Source: Rhodobacteraceae bacterium UBA6273 (GTDB lineage Bacteria; Pseudomonadota; Alphaproteobacteria; Rhodobacterales; Rhodobacteraceae). Taken from it: a stretch of DNA of 6,486 nucleotides. The notes under the pieces are model-generated. The model was not told the origin of the DNA, did not search any database, and saw nothing but the letters and a program-made list of their open reading frames with translations. The translations under genes and the position numbers were made by a program. Shown one piece after another: positions 1 through 5,497 of the stretch (positions within the stretch are counted from its first letter, which is position 1; each line of letters opens with the position of its first letter). The DNA lies in assembly GCA_002440625.1 (NCBI GenBank), contig DJUV01000195.1:1-6486 (forward strand), in the 5' to 3' direction.

Positions 1-225
1 CATCAGGCCAATATCCGCATCATCGAGGGCACGGCGAAGCGGATGCAGGTGCCGATGGAGCGTGTGGTCGTCACCGTACAGGACCACGGCAACACCTCTG
101 CCGCGTCGATTCCCCTCGCCCTGTCGGTCGGCAAGGCCCGCGGCCAGATCAAAGAGGGCGACCTCGTCGTCACCGAGGCCATTGGCGGCGGCCTGAGCTG
201 GGGTTCAGTCGTTCTGCGCTGGTGA
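1..225 (+). CDS. fabH: 3-oxoacyl-ACP synthase III (FabH), C-terminal 74 residues only
   Basis: This is the 3' end of fabH; the gene begins before the window. FabH is the cytosolic condensing enzyme that starts type II fatty-acid synthesis by joining acetyl-CoA to malonyl-ACP. The first visible residues are HQANIRI, the motif that carries the catalytic histidine. About 30 residues on, at bases 91-93, lies the catalytic asparagine in HGNTSAAS. The chain ends with the glycine-rich EAIGGGLSWGSVVLRW, typical of the FabH C-terminus (the usual form is GxGxxWG). The catalytic cysteine lies in the missing N-terminal part. In many alphaproteobacteria fabH follows plsX and precedes ihfA, which fits the next gene here. 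The frame is open from base 1 to the TGA at 223-225. A general thiolase-fold KAS III paralogue is possible, but the ihfA neighbour favours the housekeeping fabH. Confidence 0.95.
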   Translation, partial: HQANIRIIEGTAKRMQVPMERVVVTVQDHGNTSAASIPLALSVGKARGQIKEGDLVVTEAIGGGLSWGSVVLRW

Positions 226-261
226 AAACCCGCTTGAAAGCCCCTTCCCAAGTCATTGATA

Positions 262-290
262 TTGACTCGGAAATCTTATCCGCACATCCT
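262..290 (+). promoter_or_regulatory. Possible sigma-70 promoter ahead of ihfA
   Basis: The 90-bp gap between fabH and ihfA contains TTGACT (262-267), a good -35 match, followed after 17 bp by CATCCT (285-290), a poor -10 match. The stretch 250-300 is visibly more AT-rich than its surroundings, as expected of a promoter in a GC-rich genome. I see no terminator hairpin after fabH, so read-through from fabH is also possible. This is a visual match only. Confidence 0.3.
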
Positions 291-315
291 CTCTCAAAAT
301 CCACGGGGGGACGAG

Positions 316-618
316 ATGAGCGAAAAGACCTTGACGCGCATGGATCTGAGCGAGGCCGTCTTCCGCGAGGTCGGTCTGTCGCGCAATGAATCCGCCCAGT
401 TGGTGGAACATGTCCTGCAACATATGTCCGACGCTCTGGTGCGGGGCGAGACGGTCAAGATCTCGTCCTTCGGCACGTTTTCGGTCCGCGACAAGGCCGC
501 CCGCGTTGGCCGCAACCCCAAGACCGGCGACGAGGTTCCGATCCATCCCCGCCGCGTGCTGACCTTCCGTCCCTCGCACCTGATGAAGGAACGGGTTGCG
601 TCGGGCAACAAGGGCTGA
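316..618 (+). CDS. ihfA: Integration host factor subunit alpha (IhfA)
   Basis: A protein of 100 residues in the HU/IHF family. With IhfB it forms the heterodimer that binds specific DNA sites and bends them sharply, acting in nucleoid structure, transcription, replication and recombination. The N-terminal helical dimerisation part (about 1-45) is followed by the [21 protein letters not shown] segment and the DNA-binding beta arm (about 50-85). That arm contains RNPKTG, whose proline (residue 68) is the one that intercalates at the kink. [10 protein letters not shown] near the end favours IHF alpha over HU. I chose the ATG at 316 because a G-rich ribosome site (GGGGGGA, 305-311) sits just before it and [11 protein letters not shown] matches the family N-terminus. 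An in-frame ATG at 256 would add 20 residues foreign to the family and lies next to the probable promoter. The fabH neighbour is typical for alphaproteobacteria. Confidence 0.95.
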   Translation: MSEKTLTRMDLSEAVFREVGLSRNESAQLVEHVLQHMSDALVRGETVKISSFGTFSVRDKAARVGRNPKTGDEVPIHPRRVLTFRPSHLMKERVASGNKG

Positions 619-629
619 GGCAGGAACGC

Positions 630-1364
630 ATGGAGAAATCGGCTGACGCCTTTCGGACCATCAGCGAAGTCTCCGAGCTGTTGCAGACGCCGGCCCATGT
701 GCTGCGCTTCTGGGAGAGCCGATTCACGCAGGTGAAGCCGGTCAAGCGCGCCGGCGGGCGGCGCTATTACCGGCCATCCGATCTGGCGCTTCTGGGCGGC
801 ATCAAGCGGCTTCTCCACGACGACGGCATGACGATCCGCGGCGTGCAGAAGGTTCTGCGCGAACAGGGCGTGCGCCACGTCGCGGCCCTGTCGCCGATTG
901 AGGCTGGGCTTCTCTCCGATCGGACGGACGAGGGCAGCGGCCCGCTGGCCCCTCCGGCGCGGGCGCCTGCCCGCGAACCCGAACGAAAGCCCGCCCGCCC
1001 GGCCGCCACAGTCACGCCGCTCTGGCCCGTCTCGCCCACGCCAGAGGCAGCGCCTGAGGGCGACCGGCTTCAGCCCGATCCTGACGATCTCTCCGGCGCA
1101 ATCGCCGAGGAGGCGCCGATGATGGTCGACGCGGAGCCTTTGCCGGAACCGGAAGGCGCCACGCTGCACCGCATCCGCAGAGAAAGCGCGCCAGAACCCG
1201 CGGGGCAGCCCGAAGCCGATCTGCCGCCACCCGCCGCTGCGATGCTGCGCGCCATGGATGCCATCCGCGCGCGTGATCATCAGGCGGAGCTGGCCGCGAT
1301 CCACGGGCGGCTTCAGGGCCTCCGCGACCGCCTGGTGCGAAGCCGCGATCCGGGTCGGGACTGA
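630..1364 (+). CDS. MerR-family transcriptional regulator with a long Pro/Ala-rich C-terminal region
   Basis: A protein of 244 residues. Residues 8-78 form a MerR-type winged helix-turn-helix: [22 protein letters not shown] is the helix-turn-helix, followed by the wing [16 protein letters not shown] and then [19 protein letters not shown]. Residues about 90-200 are low-complexity and rich in Pro, Ala and Glu, probably disordered. Residues about 203-237 are Ala/Arg/Leu-rich and could form the helix through which MerR proteins dimerise. The whole protein has no cysteine, so it is unlikely to sense metals or redox like classic MerR or SoxR, and I see no effector-binding domain. GAGG at 617-620 and AGGA at 622-625, overlapping or just after the ihfA stop, support this start. 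The 11-bp gap implies cotranscription with ihfA, and a MerR gene directly behind ihfA is a recurring alphaproteobacterial arrangement. The regulated genes are unknown. Confidence 0.88.
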   Translation: MEKSADAFRTISEVSELLQTPAHVLRFWESRFTQVKPVKRAGGRRYYRPSDLALLGGIKRLLHDDGMTIRGVQKVLREQGVRHVAALSPIEAGLLSDRTDEGSGPLAPPARAPAREPERKPARPAATVTPLWPVSPTPEAAPEGDRLQPDPDDLSGAIAEEAPMMVDAEPLPEPEGATLHRIRRESAPEPAGQPEADLPPPAAAMLRAMDAIRARDHQAELAAIHGRLQGLRDRLVRSRDPGRD

Positions 1365-1413
1365 CCCTTCCGATGCCCTGCGGCGCATGGTGGCGGAGGA
1401 TGTGTTTTGTCGC

Positions 1414-1443
1414 TTGCCCCCGCCCCGGCAATCAGCCTATACC
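1414..1443 (+). promoter_or_regulatory. Probable promoter of the tRNA-Pro gene
   Basis: TTGCCC (1414-1419) and TATACC (1438-1443) each match four of six bases of the sigma-70 -35 and -10 elements and are 18 bp apart. Transcription would start about 6-9 bp later, immediately ahead of the tRNA 5' end at 1453. The 88 bp between the MerR stop and the tRNA hold nothing else I can recognise. This rests on visual match and position only. Confidence 0.5.
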
Positions 1444-1452
1444 CCGCTTCGT

Positions 1453-1530
1453 CGGGCCGTGGCGCAGCCTGGTTAGCGCGTCCGTCTGGGGGGCGGAAGG
1501 TCGTGAGTTCGAATCTCACCGGCCCGACCA
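1453..1530 (+). tRNA. tRNA-Pro (anticodon GGG)
   Basis: A complete cloverleaf of 78 nt including the encoded CCA. The acceptor stem CGGGCCG (1453-1459) pairs perfectly with CGGCCCG (1520-1526). The D stem is GCGC/GCGC (1462-1465 and 1476-1479) around the loop AGCCTGGTTA. The anticodon stem TCCGT/GCGGA (1481-1485 and 1493-1497) has one T-G pair and encloses the loop CTGGGGG, which places anticodon GGG at 1488-1490. The variable loop is AGGTC. The T stem GTGAG/CTCAC encloses TTCGAAT. The discriminator base is A1527, followed by CCA. The tRNA reads CCC codons and, by G-U wobble, CCU. Confidence 0.97.
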
Positions 1531-1537
1531 ACACCGA

Positions 1538-1567
1538 AACGCCCACCCCTTCGCAGGGGTGGGCGTT
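1538..1567 (+). terminator. Hairpin behind tRNA-Pro, probable terminator
   Basis: A perfect inverted repeat: 13 bases (1538-1550, starting AACGCCCACC) pair with 1555-1567, leaving the 4-base loop TCGC. It starts 7 bases after the tRNA CCA and ends 8 bases before the dcd ribosome site. No T-run follows (the next bases are CGCATATC), so it is not a textbook intrinsic terminator. Such hairpins without a T-tract are common in GC-rich alphaproteobacteria, and it could instead mark 3' processing of the tRNA precursor or sit in a dcd leader. Confidence 0.65.
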
Positions 1568-1587
1568 CGCATATCAGGAGCCCGTGG

Positions 1588-2670
1588 ATGACGGCGACCG
1601 GCGTGCTTTCCGACAGTGATATCCGCGCGATGATCGCGGCGGGTCAGATCACGTCCGCCGCACCGGTGCCCGATGCGCAGGTGCAGCCGGCGAGCCTGGA
1701 TCTGAGGCTCGGCAGCGTCGCCTACCGGGTCCGCGCCTCGTTCCTTTCCGGCAAGGGCCGGACGGTGGCCGACAGGCTGGCCGAGTTCGAGATGCACCGC
1801 GTTGACCTCTCGTCGGGGGCGGTTCTCGAAAAGGGCGCCGTCTATGTCGTGCCGCTGATGGAAAGCCTCGCGCTGCCCAACGGTCTGACGGCGGTGGCAA
1901 ACGCCAAAAGCTCCACCGGGCGGCTTGACCTTTTGACCCGCACCATCACCGATGGCGGCACCGAATTCGACCGCATCCCGGAAGGCTACGCCGGGCCGCT
2001 TTATGCCGAGATCTGCCCCCGCTCATTCTCCGTGCTGGTACGGCCGGGGATGCGGCTCAACCAGATCAGGTTCCGCAACGGGCAATCGGTTCTGACCGAT
2101 GCCGAGCTTCAAGCGCTCCACAAGGAAAGCGCGCTTGTGTCCGGCGTCCCGGTGATCTCCGAAGGACTTGGCTTTTCCGTCGACCTCCGGCCAGCCAAAG
2201 GCGACCTCGTCGGCTACCGGGCGAAACCCCATACCGGGGTCATCGACCTTGACCGGCTTGGCCATTACGACCCGGCGGAGTTCTGGGAAGAGGTGCGCAC
2301 CAAGGAAGGCCGCATCATCCTCGACCCCGGCGCCTTTTATATCCTTGTGAGCCGCGAGGCGGTGACGATCCCGCCCGACTATGCCGCCGAAATGGCGCCC
2401 TACCTTGCGATGGTCGGCGAGTTCCGGGTGCATTACGCCGGCTTCTTCGACCCCGGCTTCGGCTTTGACGGCGCCGGCGGCGCCGGATCGCGCGGCGTTC
2501 TCGAAGTGCGCTGTCACGAGGCGCCCTTTGTGCTTGAGGATGGCCAGGTCGTCGGGCGGCTGGTCTACGAACGCATGGCCGAGCGCCCTGCCCGGCTTTA
2601 CGGCACCGGCATCAAGTCGAACTATCAGGGCCAGGGGCTGAAGCTGTCGAAACACTTCCGGGCGGTGTGA
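1588..2670 (+). CDS. dcd: dCTP deaminase, long two-domain form
   Basis: A protein of 360 residues. dCTP deaminase converts dCTP to dUTP and ammonia in the cytosol, feeding dUMP and then dTMP synthesis. Typical Dcd proteins have about 190 residues; this one carries two copies of the dUTPase/Dcd fold in tandem. Copy one (about 25-165) shows QPASLDLRLG, AKSSTGRLDLLTRTITDGG and LYAEICPRSFSVLVRPGMRLNQIRF. Copy two (about 195-345) shows VDLRP, GAFYILVSREAVTIPPDYAAEM, HYAGFFDPGFGF, GVLEVRCHEAPFVLEDGQVVGRLVYERM and a tail SNYQGQG. DPG...VLE (Glu about 306) corresponds to the segment carrying the catalytic glutamate in E. coli Dcd, and SNYQGQG resembles its nucleotide-binding C-terminal tail. The long form is known from alphaproteobacteria. 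AGGAG at 1576-1580, 7 bases upstream, supports this ATG. I see no promoter of its own between the tRNA hairpin and the gene. Deaminase specificity is inferred from family; dUTPase-like activity cannot be excluded by eye. Confidence 0.87.
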   Translation: MTATGVLSDSDIRAMIAAGQITSAAPVPDAQVQPASLDLRLGSVAYRVRASFLSGKGRTVADRLAEFEMHRVDLSSGAVLEKGAVYVVPLMESLALPNGLTAVANAKSSTGRLDLLTRTITDGGTEFDRIPEGYAGPLYAEICPRSFSVLVRPGMRLNQIRFRNGQSVLTDAELQALHKESALVSGVPVISEGLGFSVDLRPAKGDLVGYRAKPHTGVIDLDRLGHYDPAEFWEEVRTKEGRIILDPGAFYILVSREAVTIPPDYAAEMAPYLAMVGEFRVHYAGFFDPGFGFDGAGGAGSRGVLEVRCHEAPFVLEDGQVVGRLVYERMAERPARLYGTGIKSNYQGQGLKLSKHFRAV

Positions 2671-2698
2671 GCCCTACTTTAGCAGTTGGCATTTCTTA

Positions 2699-2802
2699 CC
2701 GGGCGCAGCGCTGCCTTTTGCCCGGGACGCCCAAAGCGTTCCGGGCCGCGCCCGACCCGCCCCTAGGGCGGGCGCGATGGCGCCCACCCTCGGGTCAGGC
2801 GC
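2699..2802. repeat. Dense cluster of inverted repeats in the convergent spacer
   Basis: The 176-bp spacer 2671-2846 has no credible gene, but bases 2699-2802 are nearly all self-complementary. (1) CCGGGC (2699-2704) pairs with GCCCGG (2720-2725) around the palindrome GCAGCGCTGC (2705-2714). (2) 2720-2730 pairs with 2736-2746. (3) GCGCCCGACCCG (2748-2759) pairs with CGGGTCAGGCGC (2791-2802) with one mismatch. Inside it AGGG/CCCT (2765-2768 and 2787-2790) and GGGCGC/GCGCCC (2770-2775 and 2780-2785) close on the loop GATG, with a 5-base bulge at 2760-2764. (4) As an alternative to (3), CCCGCCC (2756-2762) pairs with GGGCGGG (2766-2772). Folds 1 and 2 compete, as do 3 and 4. It may be a bidirectional terminator, an interspersed REP-like element, or both. 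Only a genome search can tell. Confidence 0.6.
2720..2746. terminator. Probable bidirectional terminator hairpin between convergent units
   Basis: GCCCGGGACGC (2720-2730) pairs with GCGTTCCGGGC (2736-2746) over 11 positions, with one G-T pair and the 5-base loop CCAAA. It lies 50 bp past the dcd stop and about 100 bp past the end of the minus-strand operon, so it could end transcription from both sides. There is no T-run on the 3' side in either direction; TTTT (2716-2719) lies on the 5' side of the plus-strand hairpin. The function is inferred from position and stem strength. Confidence 0.5.
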
Positions 2803-2846
2803 AACCCTCTGTTTCGCCAGTCAAACGCTTGAAAGATAACGCGCCG

Positions 2847-3059
2847 CTACCGCCCGATCCGGCGCGTCAGCTTTGCCGCCTGCCGCGCGCGCCGCGCCGT
2901 TGCCCTCGCTTCTTGTCGAAGCTTTTCCTCGGCGCTGAGGGGCGGTGGTTCGGGCGTCCTGCGACGGCTGAACATCTCGATTCCCTTGTTGATCCCGGCA
3001 TTGATCGCGCGGCGGGTGACGATATTCACGACCATGTTGAGAAAGCGGTTGAGGTTCAT
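2847..3059 (-). CDS. Basic 70-residue protein of unknown function, last gene of the scpAB operon
   Basis: I do not recognise a named family. The N-terminal third (MNLNRFLNMVVNIVTRRAIN, continuing AGINKGIEMF) could form an amphipathic or membrane-associated helix. A short proline-rich linker follows (TPEPPP, 35-40). Residues about 42-70 are rich in Ala, Arg and Lys and probably helical. There are no cysteines, the charge is strongly positive and there is no signal peptide. The ATG at 3057-3059 is supported by GAGGA (bases 3069-3073 on the complement) overlapping the end of scpB; only 5 bp separate it from the scpB stop, so translation is probably coupled. I recall similar small uncharacterised proteins behind scpB in Rhodobacteraceae, but could not check. 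Codon use and third-position GC match the neighbouring genes. A membrane- or nucleic-acid-linked role is guesswork from charge and amphipathicity. Confidence 0.78.
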   Translation of the reverse strand: MNLNRFLNMVVNIVTRRAINAGINKGIEMFSRRRTPEPPPLSAEEKLRQEARATARRARQAAKLTRRIGR

Positions 3060-3064
3060 CGCAC

Positions 3065-3709
3065 TCAGTCCTCGAACAACTCGGTCTGGCCGGCCAGATC
3101 CTCGCCCTCGTCGTCGCCGGCAAGCTGCGCGCCCGGCAGGGGCCGGTTGTCGAGAAGCCCCGCCGCGCGTAGCTCTTTCAGGCCCGGCAGGTCGCGGGCG
3201 GATTCAAGCCCGAAGTGGTCGAGGAAGCCCTGCGTGACCACATAAGTGACCGGCCGGCCCGGTGTCATCCGGCGGCGGCCGAAGCGGATCCATTCGAGTT
3301 CCAGAAGGTGGTCGATGGTGCCGCGGCTGACCGCAACGCCGCGGATTTCCTCGATCTCGGCCCGTGTCGCGGGCTGATGGTAGGCGATGATCGCCAACGT
3401 CTCGATCGCGGCGCGCGACAGTTTCCGCGTCTCGACTGTTTCCTTCTGCATCAGGAACCCGAGGTCAGGCGCGGTACGGATCGCCCAGGCGTCGCCGACC
3501 TTCACCACATTGACGCCGCGCCCTTCGTAACGCTTCCGCAAGTGCACCAGCGCCTCGGCAGGATCGGCGCCATGCGGCATCCGCCGGGCCAGTTCCGCCA
3601 CCGTCACCGGATCGGCCGAGGCGAAGAGGATGGCCTCCACCATGCGCTCCTGCGCGCCCATCGGCGGCGCCTCGAAGAGGCTCTTTTCGCGCGTCTCGCT
3701 CTCGCTCAC
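3065..3709 (-). CDS. scpB: Segregation and condensation protein B (ScpB)
   Basis: A protein of 214 residues. ScpB dimerises and binds ScpA in the SMC-ScpAB condensin, which compacts and segregates newly replicated chromosomes. Two winged-helix domains are visible. The first (about 20-90) includes ERMVEAILFASADPVTVAEL and GDAWAIRTAPDLGFLM. The second (about 95-165) includes RKLSRAAIETLAIIAYHQP, EIEEIRGVAVSRGTIDHLLE and the RRRMTPGRPVTYVVT strand. The tail (about 185-214) is acidic and ends QTELFED. I chose the GTG at 3707-3709 because it overlaps the scpA stop by 4 bp (GTGA) and keeps the SLFEAPP segment, which I believe recurs in rhodobacterial ScpB. An in-frame ATG at 3659-3661, with GAGG 8 bases upstream, would remove 16 residues and is a real alternative. 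The frame stays open to 3880, but that extension lies inside scpA and is not credible. Confidence 0.93.
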   Translation of the reverse strand: MSESETREKSLFEAPPMGAQERMVEAILFASADPVTVAELARRMPHGADPAEALVHLRKRYEGRGVNVVKVGDAWAIRTAPDLGFLMQKETVETRKLSRAAIETLAIIAYHQPATRAEIEEIRGVAVSRGTIDHLLELEWIRFGRRRMTPGRPVTYVVTQGFLDHFGLESARDLPGLKELRAAGLLDNRPLPGAQLAGDDEGEDLAGQTELFED

Positions 3710-4494
3710 GTCGGTTTCCGCCTGATGGAAATGGGGGCGAAGGTCTCGCCCTGCCTCAGTTCGATCTGCCCCTGTTTGGCGAGTTCCAGCGTCGCGGCAA
3801 AGGTGGCCGCCGTCGCCGACCGGCGGCGCGAGGGATCGGCGGTCCAGCCATCGGGCAGGTAGGACGAAAGGTCCGTCCACTCGCCCGCAAAGCCGATCAG
3901 CCCGCGCATCCGTTCAAGCGCCTGCTCCATGGTGAAGACATGCTCGCGGTCGAAGGCATAGGGGCGGAATTCGTCGCGGGTGCGGATGCGGGCATAGGCC
4001 TGCATCAGGTCGAGAAGCGTGGCGCTGTAGCTGACGCGGCGCACCCGCATCACGTCCTCGGGGATGCCGCGCGCGAAGAAGTCGCGGCCCATCTGGTCGC
4101 GCGCCATCAGCCGCGCCGCGGCCTCGCGCATCGCCTGCAGGCGTTCCAGCTGGAAGGCAAGGTGGGCGGCCAGTTCCTCGCCCGATGGGCCTTCGTCGGT
4201 GGGATCGGGCGGCAGCAGGAGACGCGATTTCAGGAAGGCGAGCCAGGCCGCCATGACCAGATAGTCGGCGGCCAGTTCAATGCGCAGCGTCTTGGCCTTG
4301 TCGACGAAGCCCAGATACTGCTCGGCAAGCTGCAGGACAGAAATCTTCCTCAGATCGACCTTCTGCGTCCGCGACAGCATCAGGAGAAGGTCGAGCGGCC
4401 CCTCGAACCCATCGACATCAACAATCAGCGCCTCGGCGGCGAGCCGGTCGCTGACGGAAAGGACATCTTCCTGAAACCCCTGCGGGTCAGACAT
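3706..4494 (-). CDS. scpA: Segregation and condensation protein A (ScpA)
   Basis: A protein of 262 residues, normal for the kleisin ScpA. Its N-terminal part binds the SMC neck, its C-terminal winged helix binds the SMC head, and the middle binds ScpB, closing the condensin ring. Visible marks are DGFEGPLDLLLMLSRTQKVDLRKISVLQLAEQYL (about 28-61), the defining N-terminal motif; ADYLVMAAWLAFLKSRLLLP (about 76-95); and a C-terminal winged helix (about 224-258) with FAATLELAKQGQIELRQGETFAPI. The middle (about 100-215) is charged and helical. The ATG at 4492-4494 overlaps the end of nagZ by 8 bp, and GGGA lies 9 bases upstream. The frame is open upstream to 4605, but that part lies within nagZ and reads as unrelated Arg/Pro-rich sequence. 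The 8-bp and 4-bp overlaps with its neighbours show operon organisation. Confidence 0.95.
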   Translation of the reverse strand: MSDPQGFQEDVLSVSDRLAAEALIVDVDGFEGPLDLLLMLSRTQKVDLRKISVLQLAEQYLGFVDKAKTLRIELAADYLVMAAWLAFLKSRLLLPPDPTDEGPSGEELAAHLAFQLERLQAMREAAARLMARDQMGRDFFARGIPEDVMRVRRVSYSATLLDLMQAYARIRTRDEFRPYAFDREHVFTMEQALERMRGLIGFAGEWTDLSSYLPDGWTADPSRRRSATAATFAATLELAKQGQIELRQGETFAPISIRRKPT

Positions 4495-5497
4495 GGGCGC
4501 TGGTTCCCAGAAGCGCCTCAAGTTCTGCCGCAAGCGCCTGGCTGTCAATGGCCGTGGCAGCAGGGCGGCGGGCAAGTGCCGCATCGGCACGGGCAAGGGC
4601 GGCACCGGAGAGTGTGCCGGCGGCTGCCACCACGGGCTCCATTTCCTCGCGCTTGCCGTTGCAGTGAAGGGCGATGTCGCAGCCAGCCGTGATGGCGCGG
4701 GCGGCGCGTTCGCCCAAGGTGCCGGAAAGCGCCTGCATGGAAAGGTCGTCGGTCAGGATCAGGCCGCCGAAGCCGATCTTCTCGCGGATATAACGTATCA
4801 CCACGGGCGAGGCGGTCGCCGGCCTTTCGGGGTCGAGCGCTTCGAAGACGATATGCGCGGTCATCGCCATCGGCAGATCATGAAGCGCCCGGAAAGCCTT
4901 GAAATCGCTGGCTTCCAGAACATCGAGCGACGCCGTCGAGCGGGGGAGTTCGTGATGGCTGTCGAGCGTCGCGCGGCCGTGGCCCGGCATGTGCTTCACC
5001 ACCGGCAGCACACCCCCGGCCATCAGTCCCTCGGCACACGCCCGGGCGGCGCGGATCACCGTTTCGGCATCCTCGCCGAAGCAGCGGTTGCGCAAAAAGG
5101 GGTGGGTTTCGGCAAGGGCGATGTCGGCGGAGGGCGCACAATCGACGTCGATGCCGACCGCCCGCAACTCCTCGGCGATCAACTGGTAGCGGAGCCGGAT
5201 GCCCCGCTCCATCGCCGGTCCCGCCGTCTGCGCCACCTGATCCAAGGGCGGCAGATATTCGCGCCAGTGCGGCGCGCGGAGCCGCTGTACTCGCCCACCT
5301 TCCTGATCGACAAGGACCGGCGCATCGCGGCCCACCGCAGCCCTGAGATCGCCGGTCAGGCGGCGAAGCTGGTCCGGCGTCTCGACATTGCGGGCGAAAA
5401 GGATGAAACCCCAGGGGGCGGCATCGCGGTAGAACGCCGCCTCCTCAGCCGAAAGCGCGGGGCCGGAAACGCCCAAGACCGTCGCCGACAGCGCCAT
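4487..5497 (-). CDS. nagZ: Beta-N-acetylhexosaminidase of peptidoglycan recycling (NagZ, GH3)
   Basis: A protein of 336 residues in glycoside hydrolase family 3, single-domain Gram-negative type. NagZ removes GlcNAc from GlcNAc-1,6-anhydroMurNAc (peptide) in the cytosol during cell-wall recycling; its product can influence AmpC induction in species that have that circuit. Visible motifs are PVLVDQEGGRVQRLR (60-74), the conserved KHMPGHG (168-174), the acid/base Asp-His pair in LDSHHELP (D179 and H181), and GLILTDDLSMQAL (245-257), whose first Asp (D250) is the family's nucleophile. There is no signal peptide, in line with a cytosolic enzyme. The ATG at 5495-5497 overlaps the preceding stop by one base (TGATG). 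A GTG one codon earlier (5498-5500) is possible and would add one residue. NagZ between a SPOR protein and scpA is a familiar rhodobacterial order. Confidence 0.95.
   Translation of the reverse strand: MALSATVLGVSGPALSAEEAAFYRDAAPWGFILFARNVETPDQLRRLTGDLRAAVGRDAPVLVDQEGGRVQRLRAPHWREYLPPLDQVAQTAGPAMERGIRLRYQLIAEELRAVGIDVDCAPSADIALAETHPFLRNRCFGEDAETVIRAARACAEGLMAGGVLPVVKHMPGHGRATLDSHHELPRSTASLDVLEASDFKAFRALHDLPMAMTAHIVFEALDPERPATASPVVIRYIREKIGFGGLILTDDLSMQALSGTLGERAARAITAGCDIALHCNGKREEMEPVVAAAGTLSGAALARADAALARRPAATAIDSQALAAELEALLGTSAHV

Noticed and set aside
256..315. N-terminal extension of ihfA from an earlier ATG
   Set aside because: The extra 20 residues do not fit the family, and the ATG at 316 has its own G-rich ribosome site. 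The stretch overlaps the likely promoter.
294..1388. Long open frame of 364 codons on the minus strand
   Set aside because: It runs antisense to ihfA and the MerR gene, both clearly real. Its product is Arg/Gly/Ala-rich without any family motif: a typical shadow in GC-rich DNA.
1508..1530. tRNA-Pro 3' end as an integration (att) site
   Set aside because: No second copy of the tRNA 3' end and no integrase or other mobile gene is in the window; the downstream gene is housekeeping with native composition.
1313..1546. Minus-strand frame with a product containing GPVRFELTTFRPPDGR
   Set aside because: This is the antisense translation of the tRNA T-arm and anticodon arm, a well-known spurious protein type in annotations.
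2821..3123. Alternative 100-codon frame on the minus strand over the small gene
   Set aside because: It would start inside scpB, has no good ribosome site and gives an Arg/Gln/Pro-rich product. The 70-residue frame has a ribosome site at coupling distance and sensible composition.
2667..3245. Open frame of 192 codons on the plus strand across the spacer
   Set aside because: It begins in the dcd stop region, crosses the hairpin cluster and runs antisense to the 70-residue gene and scpB. The product is low complexity (Ser, Arg, Pro).
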